This document shows positions 9,500 to 19,454 of a stretch of 64,000 nt of DNA, in pieces. Source of the stretch: Variovorax boronicumulans (GTDB lineage: Bacteria > Pseudomonadota > Gammaproteobacteria > Burkholderiales > Burkholderiaceae_C); the NCBI RefSeq assembly GCF_030812215.1, contig NZ_JAUSSG010000006.1, positions 124,001-188,000 on the forward strand. The letters run 5' to 3'. The notes under the pieces were generated by a model that searched no databases, had not been told where the DNA came from, and was given only the letters and a program-made list of their open reading frames with translations. The translations under genes and the position numbers were made by a program. Position 1 is the stretch's first letter; every line of letters starts with the position of its first letter.

Positions 9500-11077
9500 C
9501 TACTTCAGCGGCGGCTCTTCCGCCTGCTGCTTGACCAGCGCATCGACGGCCCGTGCGCGGGTGTCGATGATCGACGCCTCGTAGTGATCGATCGGCGCAC
9601 CCGAAGCGCCCGACTTGCGCACCAGTTCCTGCGCCGCCTTGAAACGATCGCGCGCCGCGGGGTAGTCGAGGATCGCCACGTTGGCTTCGGCGTCGGCGCG
9701 CACCGCACGCAGCGTGTCGTTCTGCGCGCCATACAGGTTGCTCAGCACGCGCCAAGCCGTGGCATCGCGCGGATTGGCGGCCACCCAGTCACGCAGCACG
9801 GGAATCATCGGCGCGGGCTGGCGCGTGGCGGTCGCGGCTTCGGCTGCGAGGATCATCTCGGGCCGCTCCTTCGACTTGGCATCGAGGAGCGCTGCCGCCT
9901 TGGCCGGGGCGCCGGCGGCCAGCTCGATCTCGGCACTGAGCCAGCGCGCCTGTTTCGCCGCGGCCGGGTCTTCCGTGGTGCGCGCGACGAGCCGCTCGGC
10001 CAGCGCGCGCGCCGCCTTGTAGTCGCGCAGTTCCTTGGCTGCCAGCGCCGCCGCGTAGAGCGTGCCGGCCTGCTGGGCCGGCGTGCTTTTGGCGAACTCG
10101 CCGCTGGCGGCCGACTGGATCCAGAGCCGCAGCACGTCGACGCCCGGCCGCGTCAGTACGCGGGCACGCGAGGCGATCATCGCGTGGTCCATTTCGAGCG
10201 GCAGCGCGGGGGCCGTGTCCATGCGGAACTGGAAGCGGCCCTGCATGTCGGAGATGCGCTCGGTCGTGAGCGGGTGGCTCCGCAGGTACGGGTAAGAGCC
10301 GTTGTCGTTCAGGCGCGAGGCGTACTGCAGCTTCTCGAACATGGCCGCCGCGCCCTGCGGCGCAAAGCCCGCCTGCGTCATCACGCCGAAGCCGATGCGG
10401 TCGGCCTCGCGCTCCATGTCGCGCGAGAAGCTCAGCTGGTTCTGCATGAAGAGCGCCTGGCTGCCCATGATCACGGCCTGGCCGGCATCGCCGTTGCGGC
10501 TCTTGCTGGCGGCGATCATCCCGAGAATGAGGCCCGCGATCATCAGCGGCATCTGCTTGCCCTGCTTGCTCATCATCCGGGAGATGTGGCGCTGCGTGAC
10601 GTGCGAGAGCTCGTGCCCGAGCACCGTCGCCAGCTCGTCGCGGCTGCCGACAGCAGCCACAAGCCCGAGGTTCAGGCCCAGGTAGCCGCCCGGCAGCGCA
10701 AAGGCGTTGATGTTGCGGTCGCGACCCAGCACGACGGTCCAGGCGAAGCGCTCGTCCAGTTCGGGCGTGAGCTCGCCGCGCGCGCGGGCGGCGGTCAAGA
10801 GGCGCTGCCAGATCTCCTGGACATAGGCGGCGATCACCGGATCGTCGATGTAGTCGGTGTCGCGGTACAACTCGCGGGCGATCTGGTCGCCGAGGCTGCG
10901 CTCGGCGCTGGCGGTCATTTCGCCGCCGTCGCCGAGGCCGGGCAGGATCGGCTGCATCTGCGCGCCGGCGGGTATCGGCAACAGGGCCTGCGCCGCTATC
11001 AAAACGGAAGCGCATAGCGCGCGCAGGGTGGGCGTTGCGGTGGTCTTTGGCTTTGCGGAGGGAGTCAAGCGCAGCAT
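9500..11077 (-). CDS. bepA: Periplasmic M48 metalloprotease with TPR tail, BepA-like
   Basis: A product of about 525 residues. The signal peptide ends at PAGA. The M48 zinc site [11 protein letters not shown] is near residue 154, the third ligand lies in [11 protein letters not shown], and [14 protein letters not shown] completes the family pattern. The C-terminal 200 residues form TPR-like helical pairs. E. coli BepA (487 residues) degrades or assists misassembled LptD/BAM substrates at the outer membrane, and a similar role is inferred. Start choice is uncertain: ATG 11116 adds 13 residues, ATG 11077 has GAGGA touching it, and TTG 11068 would have that GAGGA at good spacing. Confidence 0.88.
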   Translation of the reverse strand: MLRLTPSAKPKTTATPTLRALCASVLIAAQALLPIPAGAQMQPILPGLGDGGEMTASAERSLGDQIARELYRDTDYIDDPVIAAYVQEIWQRLLTAARARGELTPELDERFAWTVVLGRDRNINAFALPGGYLGLNLGLVAAVGSRDELATVLGHELSHVTQRHISRMMSKQGKQMPLMIAGLILGMIAASKSRNGDAGQAVIMGSQALFMQNQLSFSRDMEREADRIGFGVMTQAGFAPQGAAAMFEKLQYASRLNDNGSYPYLRSHPLTTERISDMQGRFQFRMDTAPALPLEMDHAMIASRARVLTRPGVDVLRLWIQSAASGEFAKSTPAQQAGTLYAAALAAKELRDYKAARALAERLVARTTEDPAAAKQARWLSAEIELAAGAPAKAAALLDAKSKERPEMILAAEAATATRQPAPMIPVLRDWVAANPRDATAWRVLSNLYGAQNDTLRAVRADAEANVAILDYPAARDRFKAAQELVRKSGASGAPIDHYEASIIDTRARAVDALVKQQAEEPPLK

Positions 11078-11130
11078 TCCTCGTCCATGGCTCGGGCTCG
11101 TATGATGCATCTTCAAAACGAACGTTCACC

Positions 11131-11163
11131 CATGAGCGCCGCGCCGGGCCGCCCCAAGCAAGC
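11131..11163 (+). repeat. 33-bp dispersed repeat, copy 1 (upstream of moaC)
   Basis: These 33 bases, beginning CATGAGCGCCGCGCCGGG, recur identically on the minus strand at 58485-58517. Both copies lie just 5' of a gene and point toward it (moaC here, the [2Fe-2S] dehydrogenase subunit there). The internal ATG opens a frame that joins moaC and would give an N-terminal extension, but the native moaC N-terminus starts at 11204. Confidence 0.75.
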
Positions 11164-11203
11164 AAGCGCGCACCGCAGTGCGAAGTACGAAGGTACCCAA
11201 CCC

Positions 11204-11686
11204 ATGAACACCCTCACCCATTTTGACGCCCAGGGCCAGGCCCACATGGTCGACGTGGCCGCCAAGCCCGCCACCCACCGCGTGGCCGTGGCCACGGGAC
11301 GCATCGAGATGCAGGCCGCGACGCTGGCGCTGATCGAATCCGGCACGGCGAAGAAGGGCGATGTGCTGGGCATCGCGCGGATCGCCGGAATTCAGGCGGC
11401 AAAGAAGACAAGCGACCTGATTCCGCTGTGCCATCCGCTGGCGTTGACGCGCGTGGCCGTGGCGTTTGCGCTGGCCGAAGGGGGCAGCGCGCCGCAGGTG
11501 GCTTGCACGGCGACCGTCGAGACGGTCGGACGGACCGGCGTGGAGATGGAAGCGCTGACGGCCGTGCAGGTGGCGCTGTTGACGATCTACGACATGTGCA
11601 AGGCGGTGGACCGGGGGATGCGGATCACCGATGTGCATGTGTTGGAGAAGCATGGGGGGAAGTCGGGGAGTTGGGTGGCCGAGTGA
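11204..11686 (+). CDS. moaC: Cyclic pyranopterin monophosphate synthase accessory protein MoaC
   Basis: The 160-residue length is normal for MoaC (161 in E. coli). With MoaA it converts GTP via 3',8-cH2GTP to cPMP, the first step of molybdenum cofactor synthesis. Family blocks are all present: [40 protein letters not shown] and [11 protein letters not shown], with the conserved Lys/Asp/His residues. The ATG at 11204 matches the family start ([12 protein letters not shown]). No other mo gene is adjacent. Confidence 0.97.
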   Translation: MNTLTHFDAQGQAHMVDVAAKPATHRVAVATGRIEMQAATLALIESGTAKKGDVLGIARIAGIQAAKKTSDLIPLCHPLALTRVAVAFALAEGGSAPQVACTATVETVGRTGVEMEALTAVQVALLTIYDMCKAVDRGMRITDVHVLEKHGGKSGSWVAE

Positions 11687-11870
11687 GCGGGCACTCACCA
11701 ATTTTTAGGGTTGCAGCCTGCTGCGACCGCTCGACGCCCGACGAAAGGTCTTGATCGAGCGCTGAGCGGTTTTGCAAAAAGACACAATTAAAGACATCCT
11801 TTGACAATTGATTCTGATCGTTGCCGCGCTGGTGCGGCGGTGATCGTCTCAACCCCCAAAGGTGTCTTCG

Positions 11871-12323
11871 TTGATCAAACTATCGCCCCCACATAAAGCC
11901 ACTCGCCGCCTCGATCGCGTGACTGGCTTCACGCTGATCGAAGTGATGATCACCGTGGCAATCATCGGCATCCTTGCAGCCATTGCGCTTCCCAGCTACA
12001 GGGACTACGTATTGCGCGGCAAATTGGTCGACGGCGCCAATGCGCTCTCGATCGCGAAGGCCGATATGGAACGGTACTTCCAGGACAACCGCACCTTCGT
12101 CGGCGCCGGACCCTGCACATCCTCCACCGTTGGCAGCTTTACCGTTTCTTGTGTAGGAACTCCCACGGCGACAACTTATTCGCTGCAAGCGGTGGGCACC
12201 GGGGCAGTGAACGGGTTCACCTTCACCATCAACCAGCGAGGAGACAAGGCTTCCACCGTCAGCGGTGTTGCTGGCTGGAGCAGTTGTAGCAACAACTGGG
12301 TAATGAAGAAAGGCGCGTGCTGA
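11871..12323 (+). CDS. pilE: Type IV minor pilin, PilE-like
   Basis: About 150 residues. A short basic leader ending in G precedes [19 protein letters not shown], the class III prepilin cleavage site and N-terminal alpha helix with Glu5. The PilE-type [11 protein letters not shown] follows, and two C-terminal cysteines form the usual D-region pair (SSCSNNW and KGAC). TTG 11871 is preferred because AAAGG sits 8 bp upstream; GTG 11862 has no ribosome site. It is the first gene of the minor pilin operon and overlaps fimT by one base (TGATG). The 184-bp gap upstream holds TTGACA at 11801 but no clear -10. Confidence 0.88.
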   Translation: MIKLSPPHKATRRLDRVTGFTLIEVMITVAIIGILAAIALPSYRDYVLRGKLVDGANALSIAKADMERYFQDNRTFVGAGPCTSSTVGSFTVSCVGTPTATTYSLQAVGTGAVNGFTFTINQRGDKASTVSGVAGWSSCSNNWVMKKGAC

Positions 12324-12913
12324 TGGCGCGCCCCGACCGTTCCTCGGGATTCGGCCTGATCGAACTGATGGTAACGATCACCTTGCTCAGCATCCTCATG
12401 GCCCTGGCGGTTCCGTCGATGGGGGCCTGGATCCGGAACAACAAGATCCGCACCGTTGCGGACTCGCTCCAGAACGGGTTGCGCCAAGCGCAAACGGAAG
12501 CCTTGCGCCGCAGCCGCCAAGTGGTTTTTTCCTTGACGAACAGCACGGCCCCGCAGACCAGCCTGGCTGCCGCAGACAACGGCCGCAATTGGTCGATCAA
12601 TGTGATCAAGCTGCTGACGGACGATACCGATGTCTTCGTCGCGTCTGGCGTTCTCGGATCCGTCGGCTCCGATGTCCAGATCACCGGGCCGGCAGCCGTT
12701 TGCTTCAACTCGATGGGCCGGCTGGTTGCCAACTCGGGCACCGGCGTTTCCGGCAGCACAAGTTGCGATGCCGCGTCGATCCCCCCGACATACAACGTCA
12801 CCTTGCCGGGCGCCGATCGACCCCTGCGGGTGCTAGTCGCACTCGGCGGCCAAGTCCGCATCTGCGACCCGAACAGAAGTCTTTCGTCGGGTCAACCGGA
12901 CGGCTGCCCATGA
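12323..12913 (+). CDS. fimT: Minor pseudopilin, GspH/FimT family
   Basis: A 196-residue prepilin-like protein. Its leader ends before FGLIELMVTITLLSILMALAVPS, with Gly-Phe cleavage and Glu5. The RNNKIRTVADSLQNGLRQAQTEA helix is characteristic of GspH/FimT/FimU. The C-terminal part is a beta-rich globular domain with cysteines in VCFNS and ICDPN. The ATG overlaps the upstream TGA (TGATG) and the 3' end overlaps pilV by ATGA, so translation is probably coupled. FimT/FimU help form the tip complex that primes pilus assembly and, in some species, bind DNA. Confidence 0.9.
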   Translation: MARPDRSSGFGLIELMVTITLLSILMALAVPSMGAWIRNNKIRTVADSLQNGLRQAQTEALRRSRQVVFSLTNSTAPQTSLAAADNGRNWSINVIKLLTDDTDVFVASGVLGSVGSDVQITGPAAVCFNSMGRLVANSGTGVSGSTSCDAASIPPTYNVTLPGADRPLRVLVALGGQVRICDPNRSLSSGQPDGCP

Positions 12914-13335
12914 CCAAAAATTCCAATCTTCGGACTCGCCAGCGCCGGCAGGCAGGCGTCGCCCTGCTCGAGGTGCTCGTCTCCATCCTGCTGTTTTCAC
13001 TCGGTGTGCTGGGTTTGATCGGCTTGCAGGCGCGAGCCATCAGCCTTTCCGTCGATGCGGAGGATCGCAACCGTGCCGCCCTGATTGCCAACGAGATCGC
13101 AACCACGATGTGGATCAACAAGTCCGTGACCGTGGCGACCGGCGCCGGCTCGGATTGGGAAGCGCGGGTAAAGGATCAAGACAAGGGCGGCCTTCCCAAC
13201 GGAGAAATCAGCGTGACGGCGGTCGCCGGCATCGCAAACAGCGCTGACGTGCTCATCCAATGGAAAGCACCGCAACGCCGCGACAGCGAGGCCAAGAGCC
13301 AGCTCAAAACCCGGGTCACCCTGCCTCCCACATGA
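12910..13335 (+). CDS. pilV: Type IV pilus minor pilin PilV
   Basis: A 141-residue protein with a basic leader, then GVALLEVLVSILLFSLGVLGLIGLQARA, the PilV pattern: prepilin site followed by LEVLV and GLxGLQ. The remainder is a short globular domain with an IANEIATTMW helix. The start overlaps the fimT stop (ATGA) and the stop overlaps the pilW start (ATGA). It should be processed by PilD and join the PilVWX-FimU-PilE priming complex. Confidence 0.92.
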   Translation: MTKNSNLRTRQRRQAGVALLEVLVSILLFSLGVLGLIGLQARAISLSVDAEDRNRAALIANEIATTMWINKSVTVATGAGSDWEARVKDQDKGGLPNGEISVTAVAGIANSADVLIQWKAPQRRDSEAKSQLKTRVTLPPT

Positions 13336-14540
13336 AATACATGACGCACTCCGGTGCTGCGCGCATGCGCGGCATGACGCTGATCGAACTGCTGGTCGCC
13401 GTGACCATCGGCTTGATCGTCACCCTGGCCGTGACCAGCGTGGTGAGCATCGGCGAAGCACACAAGCGAACCACCACGTCCACCAACGACATGGGCCAGA
13501 GCGGTGCCTTCGGCGCCTATGTTCTGGACCGAGTCTTGCGAAGTGCAGGTTCTAGCTTCACGCAGGCCTGGAACCTTGGCGCTTTCGGCTGCAAGCTCAG
13601 TGCTGCGCGACCCGTCGGTGCGGCAGCGACGACCATCTTGCCGCGAGGCGCAGCCTTTCCCGCGCCGTTCGCGGGCGTGTTGGGTGGGTCCGGCGAGCTC
13701 TACCTGGCGCCTTTGCTGATTGCGCAAGACCAGTCGTCATCAGGCTCCGACGTTCTTGTCGTGATGGGAGGAAACGCCGCCGCGGGCGATGTCCCCCGCC
13801 CGGTGCGCTCCGGCATACCCGGCACCAACAACCTGCGCCTGGACAACACCGTGGGCCTTGCACACAACGACATCGTGCTCGTCACGCAGGAAGGCACGAC
13901 CGACTGCCTCATCGAACAAGTCAATGTGACCGATGCCACCGCATTCAGTGCGGCGGCCAACGAAACGCTTCCGCTCGGAGGAACGTACTTCACCTCGAGC
14001 GGCCCCACCACGTCACTTGCGACGTTCGCTGCGAGCGGCTCCGCCTACGTCACCACGCTGGGCAACGCCGGAGCCAACAACATCCAGTTCCAGCTCATCG
14101 GCGTGGGCGACAACCGGACCTTGTTCAGCTACGACCTGATGCGCATGGCCGGCACCGGCGCGGACGCTGGAGCCGATGCACAAGCCCTGCAGGCGCTGGC
14201 CGACGGCGTCGTCGAACTCCATGCGCTGTATGGCCTGGACACCAACAACGACGGCAAGGTGGACTCATGGACGGCGCCCACCGGGACCTACGCCATTGCC
14301 ACGGCCATGACGACGCCGAGCACGCTCAGACAAATCGTTGCGGTTCGCGTCGCTCTGGTCATGCGCAGCGCCCTCGCCGAGAAAGACCCCGTGTCGCCCA
14401 CCTCGCTCGGCATGTTCAACGATCTCGACGCGGCACTCCATCGCACCGTCAACTTGAGCGAGCCCGAGCGGCACTTCCGCTATCGCGTCATTGAAACCAC
14501 GATTCCATTGCGCAACATGCTGTTGCTCCCTACGTCATGA
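13332..14540 (+). CDS. pilW: Type IV pilus minor pilin PilW
   Basis: A 402-residue protein beginning with a prepilin leader and MTLIELLVAVTIGLIVTLAVTSV. The long globular domain is typical of PilW, the largest minor pilin and the link to PilY1. Around residues 303-311 there is DTNNDGKVD, an EF-hand-like Ca2+ loop, in the region where PilW proteins carry 'LYGLDTNxDG' sequences. It overlaps pilV and pilX by ATGA. It probably acts with PilX and PilY1 at the pilus tip. Confidence 0.92.
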   Translation: MKYMTHSGAARMRGMTLIELLVAVTIGLIVTLAVTSVVSIGEAHKRTTTSTNDMGQSGAFGAYVLDRVLRSAGSSFTQAWNLGAFGCKLSAARPVGAAATTILPRGAAFPAPFAGVLGGSGELYLAPLLIAQDQSSSGSDVLVVMGGNAAAGDVPRPVRSGIPGTNNLRLDNTVGLAHNDIVLVTQEGTTDCLIEQVNVTDATAFSAAANETLPLGGTYFTSSGPTTSLATFAASGSAYVTTLGNAGANNIQFQLIGVGDNRTLFSYDLMRMAGTGADAGADAQALQALADGVVELHALYGLDTNNDGKVDSWTAPTGTYAIATAMTTPSTLRQIVAVRVALVMRSALAEKDPVSPTSLGMFNDLDAALHRTVNLSEPERHFRYRVIETTIPLRNMLLLPTS

Positions 14541-15184
14541 AGAAAACCCATATGCGATCCGGTCGCACGCGGCAGCGCGGCGTCGTGCTGCTTTTCTGCC
14601 TCGTCATCCTGGTGGTTCTGCTCGCCGGCGGCGTGGCTGTGATGCGGTCGATGGATACCTCCCTGGCCGGCGCGGGCAACCTTGCGTTCAAGCGGGACCT
14701 GCTCAATCAGGGCGAGCTGGCCGTCTCCAAGGTCATGACGGCATTCACGGCGGGGGGAGCGCTCGACAACGCCACCAAGACAGCTGCAAGCCTGCCTTCA
14801 GCCAACTACAGCGCAATCGAATTGGTGACCAACGCCCGAGGCATCCCCGACGTGTTGATGAAAAAGGGAAGCGGCCCCACTGGCTCCGATGTCTATGGCA
14901 ACACGTTTGCACCGACAGGCGCCGATATCGAAGGCGGAACCTCCGACGTGAAGGTGCGCTATGTCATCGATCGCCTGTGCAACACAGCCGGCAGTTTTGC
15001 GACGCTCGGCAAGACGCGCTGCGTCTACACCCCCTCGAACACCCAGGTCACAGGCGGCAGCAGCCAGCGCGCGCAGGACGACCTGCCCGCGCCGGTTCCG
15101 GCGATCTACCGCTTGAGCATTCGCGTGGACGGCCCCCGGGACACGCAGGTCTTCATGCAGACCTCTTTCACCAATCCTGAGTAA
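14537..15184 (+). CDS. pilX: Type IV pilus minor pilin PilX
   Basis: A 215-residue protein. The RQRGVVLLFCLVILVVLLAGG segment is the PilX signature: the prepilin helix has no Glu5 and carries a VLL...LVxLxxL pattern. The remaining domain has a cysteine pair (RLCNTAGS and KTRCVY). The start overlaps the pilW stop and pilY1 follows 18 bp later. PilX bridges PilW to PilY1 in the tip priming complex. Confidence 0.88.
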   Translation: MKKTHMRSGRTRQRGVVLLFCLVILVVLLAGGVAVMRSMDTSLAGAGNLAFKRDLLNQGELAVSKVMTAFTAGGALDNATKTAASLPSANYSAIELVTNARGIPDVLMKKGSGPTGSDVYGNTFAPTGADIEGGTSDVKVRYVIDRLCNTAGSFATLGKTRCVYTPSNTQVTGGSSQRAQDDLPAPVPAIYRLSIRVDGPRDTQVFMQTSFTNPE

Positions 15185-15202
15185 CGCAAGCAAGGCGCAT
15201 TC

Positions 15203-18200
15203 ATGAAACCCGAATTCAGTTCTTTCTCGGGCGCACTTCGGCGCGTCGGTGTTGCTGCAGCAGTTGCTGCCACACTCAGTGCAACGCTGTATGCATCCGC
15301 CACGACGCTGGCGGATCAACCGATCTTCTCGACGTCCGACGTTCCGGGCAACCTTGCATTGGCGCTGTCGGTTGAATGGCCCACCGCATCGCGCACGGCG
15401 CACACCGATAACTATTCGAGCGCGGCAACCTTCCTCGGATATTTCGACCCGGACAAGTGCTACCTGTATCAGTACGACGCTACCGCAAATAGCACAGCCA
15501 CCGGCAACACAAGCTACTTTTATCCAGCGGCCTCGGCAACGAACCACACATGTACGGGGACCAATGACGACAAATGGAGTGGCAACTTCCTGAACTGGGC
15601 GGGCACAGCCACCATCGATCCGTTTCGCTGGGCAATGACCGGCGGACGCCGTGTCGTCGACGAGACCAACAGAACAATTCTTGAAAAGGGTTGGCACTCT
15701 GGACAAGGCCTGTTCGGCGATCGGTCGATTTCCGCAGCAGACAGCGTTGGAGCGACGCCTCTGACCGATGCCAACAAAGCCGCGATGCTTCTGCGCGTGA
15801 ACGGCATGGGCTTTCGCATGCGCTTCACGGTGGCACCGACACGGGTATTGAAAGGTGAATATTTCAACAACATCACAGCCACCGGCACGGTTGTGTCCAC
15901 CAACAACAATGCAACCGCAGACTACGCTTGGAGCGGCAGTCCGGCGACCAACGTCAATGCAGATAATTTTTCGACTCGTTTCACTGGAACCTTCAAGGCT
16001 CCTGTTACTGGAACCTATGTTTTCCGAACAATCTCCGACGACGGGGTGCGACTTTGGATCGATAAAACCGGGAACAACAATTTCAGCGATACGAATCGCG
16101 TAATCAACAACTGGACAGGCCACGGATCGACTATCGATGACAGCGCCCAGATCACGTTGACCGCGGGGAGCAATTTCAGCATACGGCTGCAACATTACGA
16201 CAGTGGCGGAGACGCCGAGATACGCCTGTTGTGGCAAACGCCGTCATCTCCAGGTGTGTTCAAGAAATTCAGCAATCCAATCGACGGTAGCCCGAATGAC
16301 GCCAGCGGCGCCACGCCCTATCAAAACGCGATCGGCGTAGACGGCATTTACGATTTGACGATGCGCGTCAAGGTCTGTGACTCTTCTGTGGGAGTCGAAG
16401 CCAATTGCAAGGCGTACGGGAGCAACTACAAGCCTGAAGGCCTCATTCAGAAGTACTCGCAGAAGATGCGTTTCAGCGCCTTCGGCTACCTCAACGACGG
16501 CAGCGACCAGCGCGATGGCGGCGTCATGCGCGCAGGCCAGAAGTTCGTGGGTCCAACGCAGCCCCGGCCCGGCCTGCCGAACGTCGACAACACCCAGAAG
16601 GAGTGGAGCGATACGACCGGCGTCTTTTTCCAGAACCCGAACAGCGCAGATGCAACTGCCACGACCGAGGCAACCGGGATCCAGATCAATGACAGCGGTG
16701 TTGTCAACTACTTGAACAAGTTTGGTCAACTCATACCAGGCAACTATAAAAGTTATGACCCCGTCAGCGAGATGTACTACGCCGTGCTCCGCTACTACAA
16801 GAATTTGGGCAACATTTCGTCTTGGAGCGACATGGGCGGCGCCGATGCCAATACCAAGAAGATCTATCTCGACGGCTTTCCTGTAGTGACCGGCTGGACC
16901 GATCCGATCCAGTATTCCTGTCAGCGCAACTTCGTCCTCGGCATCGGCGACATCTACACACACGTGGACAAAAACGTGCCAGGCAATACGGCTTACAGAA
17001 CCCGCGAGCCGGCTGCGCCCGACTTCACCACGGACACGGTGAATGCGGTGACCGCAACCAACAAGGTCGGGAACCTTCAAGGGCTGGGCAACATCGGCAA
17101 CACCAACAGCTACAGCGGCCGAGACAACTCTGCCTACATTGCGGGGCTGGCCTACGATGCAAACACCACGGACATCCGGCCTGAAGTCACAGGGAAGCCG
17201 CAGACCGTCGGCAAGCAAACTGTCCAGACCTATTGGGTGGACGTGCTCGAGCAAGCCTTCCAGGCCAATAACCAGTTCTATCTTGCGGCCAAGTACGGCG
17301 GACTGAAGGTTCCGAGCAACTTCAACCCCTACGCCAATGACGTCGGCACGATTCCGGATACATGGTGGTCCACCAACGGCGAAACCCTGACCGATACCCG
17401 CACGAATCCCGCTACCGTGCAGAAGAAGCCTGACAACTATTTCACTGCCGGGCGCCCAGACACTATGGTTTCGGGCCTGACGAGGGCATTCGAGAGCATT
17501 GCAAACGCCATTAAGGCCTACACCACCTCGTTCTCTCTCTCGACAGTTCAAGTTTCTTCGCTTGGCGCTGCGTCCTATGCATCGCAGTACGACGCCGGCG
17601 CGTGGACCGGCGTGCTGTCGGCGAGCCAGATCACCTTTGCTGCGGATGGCACGCCCACTTCGACGGTCAAATGGCAGAGTTCGACGACGCTCGAAACGCA
17701 GCTCGCCGGAACGGGATGGAACAGCGGCAGAAATGTCGTGACCTGGAATGGCTCGGCAGCCGTTCCATTCCGCAGCGGCACCGGCGGTATCGGTTCCACC
17801 CTGTTGTCGAGCCTGCGAACGACCTATGTCGCCAGCGGCGACGACAGCGCGAACTACCTGAATTACCTGCGCGGTGATCGAAGCAACGAGAAAACCTCCA
17901 CGGACACCTCCAAGCCCTACCGGCAGCGTGCGCTCCTGCTCGGCGACATCGTGGGTGCCAAGGTCACGCCGGTCGGACCGCCGTCCATGAACTACTCCGA
18001 CGCGGTCAACCTGGGCTATGCGGCATTCAAGACGGCCAAGGCATCGCGCCCGAACATGGTTTACGTCGGTGCCAACGATGGCATGCTGCACGCGTTCAAT
18101 GGCGGCCTGACGGGCACCGGGGTCGGTACGGAGCGATTCGCCTACATCCCGGGTGCGCTCTTTCAGGGGCCGAACGGCACCCCCGCGGTCGATGGCCTGG

Positions 18201-19420
18201 CGCAGCTGGGAAATCCCAACTACCTTCATCACTACTATGTCGACGCCACGCCCAAGGTGTTCGATATCGATTTCAACAATGCGGGCGGGACCTTCACGAC
18301 GACATCCAGCGCCACGTCCGACTGGCATTCGGTGCTCATCGGCGGACTGGGCAAGGGCGGAAAATCCTTCTACGCGATCGACGTGACCGACCCCGCCAGC
18401 ATGACCAGCGAAAGCAATGTTGCCGGCAAGGTCCTGTGGGAGTTCACGGACTCGACGATGGGCTACAGCTTCGGCGAACCGATGGTCATCAAGACCAAGA
18501 AACACGGCTGGGTGGTGGTCTTGACCTCGGGCTACAACAACAGCGATGGCATCGGCTACCTGTACATCCTGAACCCCAAGACCGGCGCGCTGCTGCAAAA
18601 GATCGGAACGGGTTCTGCGTCCAACGGCCTGACGCAGGCGTCGGCGTTCATTCGCGACTTTTCCGACGGCACCGCCGACGCGATCTATGCAGGCGACCTC
18701 GACGGCCAGCTCTGGCGCTTCGATGTCACGCTGGCGCGCGCCGCCACCGGTTCGTATCCGGCGCCTGTGAAGCTTGCGACGCTCGCGAGCGCCGGCAACA
18801 GTGGCACGCCGCAGGCAATCACGACTCAGCCGTTGATCGAGATCCAGCCGCTCACCAAGAAGCGGTATGTGATGGTCGGCACCGGTCGCCTGCTCGACTC
18901 GACCGACATCAACACCTCACAGGCGCAAACGTTCTACGCGATCCTCGACGGCAACGCGAACGCGTTCAATCCCGTGAGCACGCCGATCACGCGCGCCAAC
19001 CTGACGGAGCTGACCAGCCTGACGGACGGCGTGGCGCTCTCGGCCACGTCGATGGGGTGGTACATGGAGTTGGGTTCGGAATCGAACGTGCCGTTGCGGC
19101 TGGTGTCCAGTCCGACGGCTTACTCGGGCATCGTGGCATTCAGCACGCTGTCGACATCGGGCGACGCATGCAGCCCTTCGGGCAAGAGCCGGGTGTACGC
19201 GATCGACTTCGGCAGCGGACAGTCGGCACTTACGCCCGAAGGCACGACCTTCGTGAGTTATGACACCGCAGTCACGGACCTGAAATTTGTCGGTGTCGAT
19301 GGGAAGGCACGTCTCATCACCGGCGACGTCGTCGGGAATCTGAGAAACGTGGGATTCAGGCCGCCCAAGAGCATGTCGCTGCGCCTGCTGAACTGGCGCG
19401 AGATACCGACTGTCGACTGA
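15203..19420 (+). CDS. pilY1: Type IV pilus tip adhesin PilY1 with an internal PA14 domain
   Basis: A 1405-residue exported protein. After a signal peptide (AAAVAATLSATLYASA), residues about 25-215 are the PilY1-type N-terminal region with a NWAGTATIDPFRWAMTGG block. Residues about 215-355 form a PA14 domain (GEYFNN, FSTRFTGTFKAPVTGTYVF, SDDGVRLWID, IRLQHYDSGGDAEIRLLW), a carbohydrate- or ligand-binding beta barrel. The vWA-like half follows to about 820. The C-terminal 500 residues are the beta propeller of PilY1 (VYVGANDGMLHAFNGG, IYAGDLDGQLWRFDV). It caps the pilus and controls extension and retraction. Base composition in the PA14 segment is clearly more AT-rich than on either side, suggesting a domain gained by transfer. 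Confidence 0.92.
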   Translation: MKPEFSSFSGALRRVGVAAAVAATLSATLYASATTLADQPIFSTSDVPGNLALALSVEWPTASRTAHTDNYSSAATFLGYFDPDKCYLYQYDATANSTATGNTSYFYPAASATNHTCTGTNDDKWSGNFLNWAGTATIDPFRWAMTGGRRVVDETNRTILEKGWHSGQGLFGDRSISAADSVGATPLTDANKAAMLLRVNGMGFRMRFTVAPTRVLKGEYFNNITATGTVVSTNNNATADYAWSGSPATNVNADNFSTRFTGTFKAPVTGTYVFRTISDDGVRLWIDKTGNNNFSDTNRVINNWTGHGSTIDDSAQITLTAGSNFSIRLQHYDSGGDAEIRLLWQTPSSPGVFKKFSNPIDGSPNDASGATPYQNAIGVDGIYDLTMRVKVCDSSVGVEANCKAYGSNYKPEGLIQKYSQKMRFSAFGYLNDGSDQRDGGVMRAGQKFVGPTQPRPGLPNVDNTQKEWSDTTGVFFQNPNSADATATTEATGIQINDSGVVNYLNKFGQLIPGNYKSYDPVSEMYYAVLRYYKNLGNISSWSDMGGADANTKKIYLDGFPVVTGWTDPIQYSCQRNFVLGIGDIYTHVDKNVPGNTAYRTREPAAPDFTTDTVNAVTATNKVGNLQGLGNIGNTNSYSGRDNSAYIAGLAYDANTTDIRPEVTGKPQTVGKQTVQTYWVDVLEQAFQANNQFYLAAKYGGLKVPSNFNPYANDVGTIPDTWWSTNGETLTDTRTNPATVQKKPDNYFTAGRPDTMVSGLTRAFESIANAIKAYTTSFSLSTVQVSSLGAASYASQYDAGAWTGVLSASQITFAADGTPTSTVKWQSSTTLETQLAGTGWNSGRNVVTWNGSAAVPFRSGTGGIGSTLLSSLRTTYVASGDDSANYLNYLRGDRSNEKTSTDTSKPYRQRALLLGDIVGAKVTPVGPPSMNYSDAVNLGYAAFKTAKASRPNMVYVGANDGMLHAFNGGLTGTGVGTERFAYIPGALFQGPNGTPAVDGLAQLGNPNYLHHYYVDATPKVFDIDFNNAGGTFTTTSSATSDWHSVLIGGLGKGGKSFYAIDVTDPASMTSESNVAGKVLWEFTDSTMGYSFGEPMVIKTKKHGWVVVLTSGYNNSDGIGYLYILNPKTGALLQKIGTGSASNGLTQASAFIRDFSDGTADAIYAGDLDGQLWRFDVTLARAATGSYPAPVKLATLASAGNSGTPQAITTQPLIEIQPLTKKRYVMVGTGRLLDSTDINTSQAQTFYAILDGNANAFNPVSTPITRANLTELTSLTDGVALSATSMGWYMELGSESNVPLRLVSSPTAYSGIVAFSTLSTSGDACSPSGKSRVYAIDFGSGQSALTPEGTTFVSYDTAVTDLKFVGVDGKARLITGDVVGNLRNVGFRPPKSMSLRLLNWREIPTVD

Positions 19421-19454
19421 CCTGCATGAAGGATGGCTCGAGGCGCCAGCGAAA

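Noticed and set aside
16244-18598. A 784-codon minus-strand frame over pilY1
   Set aside because: Shadow of pilY1, which has clear PilY1 and PA14 motifs.
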